Shown: piece by piece, positions 56,537-64,000 of the stretch
How positions within the stretch are numbered: position 1 is the first letter of the stretch
Layout: every line of letters begins with the position of its first letter
DNA from: Acanthosepion pharaonis
Taxonomy: Eukaryota; Mollusca; Cephalopoda; Sepiida; Sepiidae
Direction of reading: 5' to 3'
DNA length: 64,000 nucleotides
Assembly: GCA_903632075.3 (NCBI GenBank)
Contig: CAHIKZ030000027.1
Span: 2,567,091-2,631,090 of the forward strand
Notes under the pieces: generated by a model
What the model was told of the DNA's origin: nothing
Seen by the model: the letters and a program-made list of their open reading frames with translations, nothing else
Databases searched by the model: none
Program-made: the position numbers and the translations under genes

Positions 56537-57251
56537 CTATGGAAATGTGAACCAACAATGCCTGAGTCAGTTTTACCCCTCAATATGATACACACACATA
56601 CATATATCTGAGTGTTATGTGTGCTTTGTGTGAAATCAGCGAACTGTTTCCAAATATTTGCACATTTTTTGTTTTCCTTGGCTAGATACTGGGTCAAAAA
56701 TCTTTGTTTCCTTTATGTATCTGTTCGAGCAGAGGTACACAGCATTTCAACTAAACGACAAATTGAGAGTAACAATTAAGAATGAAAGTAATACTGCTAC
56801 TACTACGATGACAACGAAAATAATAATAGTATTTAATAACTAGCGTAGACATAAATAAATAAAAAACTAATAAGTATTTTCTGGGGAAACTTTTTATTTT
56901 CATGATGAAATGAGGTAATTTTGGTCGCTAGGGTTGAAATGTCTCAATGTCAAGTAAAAGGCACTGATTTAGAGTAGCATTTGAATGCCAGTTTGGCATT
57001 TAAGATATTGGTTTTCGGGTTAAGCAATGGCAACCCGTCCCTTAACTAAAATAGTCTAGCAAGTTTTTCTTGCTTGTTAACTAAGCTAGAGTATATATGT
57101 TTATCGGTCCCTATTATCATTTCCCCCCTTTTTCTTTAGTTTAATTCTCCATCATCCCACCCCATATCGCGCCTTTTTAGTTGACAGACATGTCAGTTCT
57201 CTAGTGTATGGGGGAGGCATTTCGGATGTGCCTCTCGTAATTGCTTTTAAA

Positions 57252-57366
57252 TATAATGGGATTGGTTTAGCTAATAGGTATTAGCATAGAGAGCTATAAC
57301 TATAGCTGACGGGCAACTTTGAGTTAGTGTACGTAGAATATCTACAGCTATTAAGTCAACATAACA
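57252..57366 (+). repeat. gypsy 5' LTR (B)
   Basis: TATAATGGGATTGG...CATAACA, 115 bp. The 3' LTR starts TGTAATGGG, so the expected TG end has changed to TA here, as in copy A. Confidence 0.75.
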
Positions 57367-57368
57367 AA

Positions 57369-57960
57369 ATGGCATCGCCTGACGGAGCTCTATTGAACAC
57401 AGAAAAACCTGAACACGTAAAAGTTTGGATAAAATATTTTGAGGCACGTGCCAGAATAAAGAAGTGGCGAGATGACCAAACACCTGAAAGACAGAAAGGA
57501 ATCATGGATCTATTTTTGACAACTGCAGGATGCGAAGCCATTAGGTAGATTTCGTTAATGACTTACGCGGCTGAAATTGAAAACTTGACATTTAAGGAAG
57601 TCAAAGAAATAATACTGAGAAATATTTAACCAAAGAAAAGATTAGTCGTATCCGAACGAACTAAATTCTTAGCATTAATACAAGAATTTGGGTATCCTTT
57701 AAGGAAATATCTAAGAAGATACCAGCAGATATTGTGAATTTTATGAGCTAGGACAACAAGTAATAAGCACAGTGGAAGAATTAATTTAACTCCGATTAGT
57801 AGAAGGGCTGTACAACACCTCTCATAGAGTAAAATTTTTAGAGCGGTTACAGACAAATCCGATAACTTTAGAAGCTTGCATTGACTTCATACAACAAGGA
57901 GTTAATTAAAAGATTTAATACACATGAAAACCAACCGAAGATTATGAACACATGTGCGAC
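57369..57960 (+). pseudogene. gypsy gag (B)
   Basis: The ATG at 57369 opens 'MASPDGALLNTEKPEHVK' and 'KYFEARARIKKWRDDQTP', typical of gypsy gag, which forms the particle that packages the element's RNA. A stop at 57546 (after 'GCEAIR') ends the open part. Collinear gag-like sequence continues in broken frames to about 57.9 kb ('YNTSHRVKFLER', 'ACIDFIQQG'). Confidence 0.7.
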
Positions 57961-57984
57961 GGACAATGATAAAATGCAGATATT

Positions 57985-58330
57985 GTAACTATAAACATGA
58001 ATCAAAAAGAGAAATGTCCAGCATGGGGACAGACATGTAAGAGGTGCAAAAAGAAAAATCAATTTCAAGGCGTATGTAGATGGCAAGATACAAATGTAAA
58101 AACTGTCGTATTAATACACGAGTATGTAAAAAGTCAAACAAACGTTTTTTGTTCTTTTTTTTCAATAGAAAGGACAAACAAAAAGAACACCTTCATGAGT
58201 ATTAAATTAAACGGTGTAGACTTAAAAATGTAAGATGACACTGGAAACGAAGTGACTCTTATTCCGAAAAATTTTGGGGAACAATTATCGAAACTAAGAA
58301 AAACTTAGTAGATTAAAAGAGTTTGATGGA
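57985..58330 (+). pseudogene. gypsy zinc knuckle and protease (B)
   Basis: The frame 57997-58233 has 'KCPAWGQTCKRCKKKNQF' followed by 'VCR', a C-X6-C-X2-C-type cluster resembling the second gag knuckle of gypsy elements. It then reads 'FMSIKLNGVDLKM', stops, and continues with 'DDTGNEVTLIPKNF'. The Asp-Thr-Gly (58237-58245) is the retropepsin active-site motif. Confidence 0.7.
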
Positions 58331-58402
58331 ACTTGTATAAAAATATAAGGATCCTTTCAAGGCATTTTTTGAAACAAAAATAGATTTGAAACTGTTACTA
58401 TT

Positions 58403-59257
58403 ATGGTCGTAGACTATATAAAAAGTCACGGTTTAATAGGAGCTGATTTGATAAATATTAATAGCACATGTTTACTTAATGCTATGAATACGAGAAGTCC
58501 CGAAACTGGAACATTAAAAAAAAACTATAAAGCGAGCCTTAAGTTAAAAAGAAATATCAATCCATCGTATTTTGAAAGCCATGGGTCTCCCATTACTAGA
58601 AAGCCAATGATAGTCAATAAGCTGCGAAAAATGGTGGAAGAAGGCATTCTTCAATATGAAGAACATCGGCTATTGTGGTTTTAAGAAAACCTAATGGTAA
58701 TTTTAGAATTTTCGGAGATAACAAAGTAGGTGTAAATCATAAGATTTGTTCAGAATCTTAGCCTATTCCAAATACAGAAAACATACTACATTCTCTGACA
58801 GGAATGAAATATTTTACGAAAATTGATTTTAAAAAATGTGTACCCCCAAATTCAAATAGGTGACGAATTTAAGGAAATCACAACAATAACCCCCATAGCC
58901 TTACGTAGATGGTCCTGCTTACCATTTGAAATTAAGACAACCAATTCGATTTTTCAAAAAGCTATGGAAAATTTGTTAGCGGGGAGAGTAGAAAATATGA
59001 TAATTTATCAGGACGATATATGTTTAGGTACGGCCACTGAAGAAGAACTGAAACAAAAAATTAAATCTGTAATGGATAAGTTAAGGAAGGCAGGGATGAC
59101 GATAAACGAAGATAAGTGTATATTTAATTGCAAAGAATTAACATTTTTGGATTACCAAATTTCAGAAAATGGTATCTTCGCAGGACCCGACGTTAATACA
59201 AAAAATGTTAAATGTATCTTCTCTAATAAAAAAGAATTGGAATCATTTCTCGGGTGA
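58403..59257 (+). pseudogene. gypsy reverse transcriptase (B)
   Basis: The frame 58403-58684 covers the approach ('KPMIVNKLRKMVEEGILQY'), and 58823-59257 the palm. It contains 'FQKAMENLLAGRVENMIIYQ' then 'DDICLGTATEEEL', i.e. the catalytic Y-x-D-D box as YQDD, and 'KAGMTINEDKCIF'. One stop and at least two frame changes separate the pieces. The catalytic aspartates are retained, so the copy is not very old or the frameshifts are partly artefact. Confidence 0.8.
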
Positions 59258-59429
59258 GCCAATTTTTATAGCAAATTCTTGTCAAAATATTCTTAAAGAA
59301 TTGAAGCGTTTTTTGAGTAGCAAAAGAAAAAGGAGTTTGAATGGACGAGTACACACCAAACAGCCTTCATTAAATTAAAAAAAGCTCTATCTAAAACAAA
59401 CGTGCTCAAGATATTTGAACCTAAAAAGT

Positions 59430-59906
59430 ACGTTAAATTAACCACAGATGCGAGTGTCTAGTTTGTATCGGCAATTTTGTCCCAGGAAAAACACCCGGTG
59501 ATATATCTTTCCAAGACATTGACACCAACTAAATTGAATTACTCTAATACTGAAAAGGAAGCACTTGTCATTGTATGGTGTATGACCAGAGCAAGACAAT
59601 TTTTATTAGAAAAATATTTTTTGTTGAGATCCGATCATAAGCCCTTTTATATTCTATCCTAGAAAGGAATTACCGAAAGTTACATCATCCAGAATATTAA
59701 GATGGGCTATGAAGTTAATGGCGTTTGATTATGATATAGAATACATGAAGGAAAACACAATACCAAATGTAGACGTATTGTCCAGACTGCAATTTGAAAA
59801 GAAAAAAAACGAAAAAAAAGTTGAGAATGAATTTTTGCATTTGGTGGAAATGGATGTGCTGCCTATGAATAAACTAGTTATGAGAGGTTACAAGATTCAG
59901 TCTTAA
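59430..59906 (+). pseudogene. gypsy RNase H and connection (B)
   Basis: The open part 59477-59662 includes 'HPVIYLSKTLTPTKLNYSNT' followed by 'EKEALVIVW' and 'LLRSDHKPFYIL', with the 'TTDAS' Asp just before. A stop follows, then 59709-59906 carries 'FDYDIEYMKENTIPNVDVLS', the usual end of RNase H. Glu of EKEAL and Asp of SDHK are catalytic-type residues and are present. Confidence 0.75.
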
Positions 59907-59999
59907 GTCAAATTTATCTAGAATAAAGAACAATAAACGGAGTAACTGTTCAAAGCAGAAAAACCCTACAAAGAAACCAGAAAAAAAAACTATCAATAG

Positions 60000-60680
60000 A
60001 AAATGGTCTAATTTGTAATGGGGATTTAGTACAGCACCGGAAAAATTTAGAAAAGAAGTAATTAAAAGTATACATGATGAAGTGCATTGTGGGATAACTG
60101 CTACACAAAAGTGTTAAAACTGGAAGCGTGGTGGGACGGACGCAAATGTCCTAAATGTGCCGAAATAAAGAATTTTCGCCACAATAAGTTTACTTCTTTG
60201 GCCTAAAGAAAATAAACCAGAGTCCATATGGATCTCACAAAAGTTAACGGGTAGGTTTATGTCTAATACGGGTTGACGCATTTTCCGCCTGGCCTGAAGT
60301 TTTCTGAGTTCAGAATAAAAAATCTATTACTGTAAAACAAATAATATTTGCTAGAAATAGAGTTCAAAAAAATTAGTAACTGATGATACTCCCGAATTCT
60401 GTGACAAAAGTCTATACTGTGGTTAAGGAAGATTGGCTGTATCCCATATAAACACCTCCTTACCATCCTCAATCAAATGGGATTGCTGATCAAATGGTCC
60501 AAACAATAAAGATAGGATTGAAAGTATTTTCTTCTCAGCAAGAAAAGATTGAAACTTTCCTACCTAGATTATTGTTGAGTTACAGAACGATGTCACATGC
60601 TAACAGATTAGAAAGCCCGTCTGCATTAATGGACAGACTGATTAGAGCTCCATTAAACATGTCTTAGTCTATTAATGAAA
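60000..60680 (+). pseudogene. gypsy integrase (B)
   Basis: Broken frames give a zinc-binding half with 'HDEVHCGI' and 'KCPKCAEIK' (HHCC type), a core with 'HMDLTKVN', 'TDDTPEFC' and 'PYHPQSNGIAD' and then 'LPRLLLSYRTM'. The first two Asp of the D-D-E triad are visible. The Glu expected shortly after SNGIA is replaced in 'ADQMVQ' (family: AERM/V). No chromodomain or envelope gene was recognised. Confidence 0.7.
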
Positions 60681-61069
60681 ATACAAAAAGAAATATAAAG
60701 AAAAAACAGGCTGAAAAAAAGGTGAATTTCAAAATGCAAAAAGGACACAATACGTCATTAATATGCAAGAATGATAAAATATTGTTGCTCTTGCAGACCA
60801 GTTAAGAGCTAGCTAAAATTAAGAGGAAGTACAAAGCGAAGCTAGTTTGAATGACAATAATAGATGAAAAAAAGCAAGGCAGATGAATCAATGGACGATC
60901 AAAGTTCTTCGGAAGACTTGGAGTACGAAACATGTGACACTGAAAATAAAAGAATTAGATCAAGGTCCCCATAAAGAGAAATACTCGTGAAACCAGTGAG
61001 AGAGGGGGGAGGGAATGTAGAAGAAGCCGTAGATCTATGCAAGGCGTGAAACCCAAGATTCAGGGGAGA
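60681..61069 (+). other. gypsy 3' internal region and polypurine tract
   Basis: Charged, stop-rich sequence follows the integrase. CAGGGGAGA at about 61061-61069 lies directly before the 3' LTR and suits a polypurine tract. Confidence 0.6.
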
Positions 61070-61192
61070 TGTAATGGGATTGGTTTAGCTAATAGGTAAT
61101 TAGTATAAAGAGAGCTATAACTATAACTCACAGGCAACTTTGAGTTAGTGTACTTAGTATACCTACGGCTACTAAGTTTGATCATCATAACA
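61070..61192 (+). repeat. gypsy 3' LTR
   Basis: 123 bp, TGTAATGGG...CATAACA with near-inverted ends (TGTAATG/CATAACA). It matches 57252-57366 with a few substitutions and small indels. Confidence 0.8.
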
Positions 61193-63044
61193 AGTCACTA
61201 ACCGAATGTGTGGTTCGTTAAGTGAATGTTTCCATATTTATTCAATCCCGCATTATTTTCGTCTGGCGAGCTGATACTTCTGCTGCAATTTTTAGAATTG
61301 TCAGGAGTTATTATTTACTAATACAGTTTGTTTTTTTAGTCTTTGTAAATATTTTTTCATATTGTAAATACAAATAGGGGATACATATTGTTATTTTTAT
61401 ATCCACTCCAGACGAAATTTGTACAAATGGGAACTCGTTAGGATTTCATAGAGAAATTGTGATATTTTAGTGACTATAGTATAGAATGGTATACAAAAAA
61501 TGTAGCGTTGTGGTGAAAGGGACATTATCGAACGAGTGGGTCAGTGATTGAGACTAGCTAAGTTAAACATTGACAGATGAAGATCAGCCTTTCTCCTTCC
61601 CAGAAATTCGGCCTTTGTGTCATACTTGATGTATTATATTTATCAATAAATTCCAATAATAACAAGGTGTATCGGTCTCAACAAGTTTTTTTTCCATTTC
61701 ACAGAAGCAGAACTAAACATATGAGAGCGTTATCGCCTCTTTTATCTTCTCTATTTCTTATTTTTTTCTTTTTCTCTGAAACCCAACAATGACTCTCCTG
61801 TGTTGTTTCAGTCTTTCTCGCAGTCAAGCCAGAATAGTCTACTATTTGGCAGGGGATGGGTATCACTTACATGCTATCTAAGGAACAACCAGAATTATAA
61901 TATAATACTACTTGACATTGTTCCATCTACATTGATTCATCTACGAATTCATCTAATTGTTTATAGAACAATTTCCTTCCATGCAAAGGTTATGTTTTGA
62001 AATGTTACTTGTCATTTGAGTTTATATGTTATTCTGTTTTTCTTGATTTTTAGCTTACATATATTTTTGAAGGGTTGTGCTATTGACATATTTTTTATGG
62101 TTAAACTTTGTATCTTCTGTTTTCAAAAACTTTCTGCTGTTCCTACATTTATTCTAGTTTACATTTGAACCTTGCAATAAGTTTGGTATATTCGTCTTCA
62201 TTCTTTTAGATTCTGAGAATTTTGTTTAAGACCCCGAAATAAAAGTTATAGGTTAGAAATGTTCAGCGTTATGAGATCGATATTAAACTAAATTCTTAAC
62301 GATAATATTTTTTTTTTATTTTTAATTATCTATTTATTTATTTTTGTCTGTTACAGGACAACATATGTGGTTCACTCAATCGTATCAAATTCATTATAGT
62401 TGTTGGTTAATTTATTAAACTACTTTGTTTAGCATATAGTGGGTCAGCCAATTTGTATTGGTTATAAATAGAAATAAAAACTGACCCTCTACAATTTTTA
62501 CAATATCAAATGTAACAAAGACAACAACAAGAGAAATAATCAAGTAGAAGAAAATGTGAATTTGTTCAACAATAAATATTTTTTTATAAACACAACAAAT
62601 ACATAATATAGAAAAAAAGTTGATAAACACAATAGAGTTCTTTGGTGTGTTACTGAAAGAATTTGAGCTACTGTACTGTATGTGTGAAAATGACAAGGTT
62701 TAGTTAGCTATATTTGTTTTTATAGGAAAATTAAACAGATGTTTTTTTTGTATTAAATAGAAAAAGTATTGTTCTTGACTCACTGATTGTTATCGCTCAT
62801 TAACCAGAGATTCTTGTGGAATGGAATATTTTGTGGGAGTGAGCGTTAAGCCTGGAGATGGTTGACAAAGTTTGTTGTTGTATTGAAGATAAAGTTCGTC
62901 TCCTTTGCTGTGTTGATTTCCAATGAAGTCAAGTGAATTGGTTTCAATATTTTAAGTGCCCACTGACCAAATCGCGAGAAGTTTCGTTTTTATTAGTTCT
63001 CTTGGTCACGTGGGGAGGCTCGTAAACATGTTTACATTTTATGG
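61193..63044. other. intergenic sequence, no gene supported
   Basis: Frames of 66-93 codons (61577-61792, 61800-62000, 62415-62696) show no domain. A short inverted pair TTCGTCTGG/CCAGACGAA (about 61258 and 61407) was seen. An E-box CACGTG lies at 63007-63012. Confidence 0.45.
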
Positions 63045-63094
63045 CGTCAACTAGAGGTCAAAATTTGGGTCGGTACCTTCGGACGTAGTTGACG
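63045..63094. promoter_or_regulatory. inverted repeat CGTCAACTA / TAGTTGACG
   Basis: Nine-base exact arms (63045-63053 and 63086-63094) separated by 32 bases, ~820 bp upstream of the transporter start codon. It may be a transcription-factor site pair or chance. Confidence 0.3.
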
Positions 63095-63293
63095 ACACCT
63101 AATTAATATTTTACAACCAATCAAAATACATCAGTTGTTATATTTGGTTGGGAGCATCTATGTGTTTAACTTGCACAAAATTTAAGATTTAAAAAAATGT
63201 AGGAATCTGATTCTACAAGCACTAAACGATAAGCGTTTCCTGACGATGATTATTATACCTTTGCTGCTCCGTCTGATTCCTTAAAAGGCAAAA

Positions 63294-63384
63294 GCTGATT
63301 AGTTGAAGTAATAAACCTTATCGCTTGACCTGGAAATTATAATACATGATCAACGAAAGGCGACATAAATGCACATTCACCAAC
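63294..63384 (+). promoter_or_regulatory. upstream diverged copy of the promoter block
   Basis: Aligns with 63731-63808: GCTGATTAGTTGAA, AAATTATAAT, GACATAAAT and GCACATTCACC. Its CCAAT and TATA equivalents are altered (ATTAG, CATAAA). Confidence 0.4.
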
Positions 63385-63730
63385 ATTTGTCTTGAAGGAA
63401 TTCTGGTGTTTTATTGTAGAATGAAGTTGACTTATTCAGCGAATATAGATTTTAATTCAAATGAATTCCTCAGACACTGGAAGTATCAAATAATACAACA
63501 AATTGTCAATTTATTGCTTTTCTAGGCGAATATTTAAAATGGTACTAATTTCTTTTGTTTATCATGTAAATAACAGTATACCAAAAATATTACTGCAGCA
63601 TTTTGCCGTGCAAATTAATGTATTTAAAAATATTGTTAGTAATGTAGAAAGACTGGTTTTCTGAAATAAACGAGGTTAATTGTTTTGTCATGTTTTGATG
63701 CAGCTGCTGCTGATTATATCATAGACACAT

Positions 63731-63808
63731 GCTGATTGGTTGAACGTTATTGTTTGATTGAGAAATTATAATCACCTAAAGGTTATAAGAACACACGTTC
63801 ACCTACAG
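63731..63808 (+). promoter_or_regulatory. candidate promoter of the transporter gene
   Basis: An inverted CCAAT box (ATTGG, 63735-63739) is followed 44 bases later by TATAAG (63784-63789), a standard spacing. A start near 63815 would give a leader of about 95 bases to the ATG at 63910. No transcript data. Confidence 0.4.
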
Positions 63809-63909
63809 AAAGACGGTGTTTGTATTAATTAAATAAAATAAGGTATCCATCTACAAATGCACCATTTTATGATTTTTAGCAAAAAGGGAAAATAAATCTG
63901 AAGAAAATT

Positions 63910-64000
63910 ATGAAGTACGAAGAAGCGATAAAAGCTGTTGGTGGATGTGGACGTTATCAAATATTTATTCTTAATTTATTGTATATTTCTACAATTTTGA
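63910..64000 (+). CDS. SLC22-like organic ion transporter, first coding exon (partial)
   Basis: The ATG at 63910 opens a frame that runs off the window: 30 residues, starting 'MKYEEAIKAVGGCGRYQIF' and ending in a hydrophobic segment ('ILNLLYISTIL'). The pattern (acidic start, 'G-x-x-GRYQ', then the first membrane helix) is typical of the N-terminus of SLC22 organic cation/anion transporters of the major facilitator superfamily, which move organic ions across the plasma membrane. The start is supported by an in-frame TAG at 63877-63879 and A at -3. That TAG, preceded by TTTTT, could alternatively be a splice acceptor for a 5'-UTR exon. With 30 residues visible, another MFS family (SV2-like) cannot be excluded. 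Confidence 0.6.
   Translation, partial: MKYEEAIKAVGGCGRYQIFILNLLYISTIL

Larger units (their letters stand above)
48931..60680. repeat. large duplicated block, copy B
   Basis: Collinear partner of 30572-42282, starting TATAGGAAAGTTTTTTCAAC. Its gypsy remnant continues past the block's limit to a complete 3' LTR at 61192, unlike copy A. Confidence 0.9.

Overview
This is a gene-poor, AT-rich stretch of a large animal genome, most likely a mollusc and probably a coleoid cephalopod of the octopus type. The inference rests on long (TA)n and (TG)n microsatellites, several tRNA-derived SINEs, APE-type and restriction-endonuclease-type LINE remnants, Tc1/mariner and Helitron relics, and gypsy elements. 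No RNA evidence or search was available. I can support only one host protein-coding gene: a first coding exon at the extreme right edge (63910-64000, + strand) whose 30 residues look like the N-terminus of an SLC22-type (major facilitator) organic ion transporter, with a plausible TATA/CCAAT promoter before it. Every other coding trace is broken mobile-element sequence.

Layout. 1-2800: AT-rich, nothing recognised. 2.8-10.6 kb: tRNA-derived SINEs, (TA)n tracts next to hairpins, LINE remnants on both strands and a non-autonomous element. 10.8-12.6 kb: truncated Helitron on the - strand, followed by a CCAAT-box cluster and a ~175-bp tandem repeat (13.3-14.1 kb). 15-19 kb: several 3' scraps of one LINE family, one interrupted by a candidate solo LTR, and a mariner relic. 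19.4-21.8 kb: internally deleted LINE with a restriction-like endonuclease. 24.4-30.5 kb: a tandem array of 340/360-bp units, each with a class-II tRNA-like gene, an upstream TATA-like element, often a perfect CRE, and a TTTT terminator. There are 13 units on the - strand and 4 inverted units on the + strand. 30.57-42.3 kb: copy A of an ~11.7-kb block (mariner relic, two LINE pieces in permuted order, second mariner, SINEs, microsatellites, gypsy element). 42.3-44.56 kb: degenerate AT-rich sequence. 44.56-46.98 kb: second, mostly decayed tRNA-like array of about 7 units. 48.5 kb: another SINE. 48.93-60.66 kb: copy B of the same block, whose gypsy element runs on to a recognisable 3' LTR at 61.19 kb. 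61.2-63.9 kb: intergenic sequence and the transporter promoter.

How it fits together. The host contribution appears to be one transporter promoter and exon plus, possibly, a cluster of RNA polymerase III units. The tRNA-like arrays are the most unusual component: the internal A and B boxes, upstream TATA/CRE arrangement and terminator resemble the layout of 7SL, vault and EBER RNA genes, yet the predicted anticodon loop has C instead of U at position 33, so a role in translation is doubtful. Copies A and B of the large block, and the array units, differ largely by 1-2 base insertions and deletions. A recent duplication read through a noisy assembly, or a false haplotype duplication, must therefore be considered before frameshifts are interpreted biologically.
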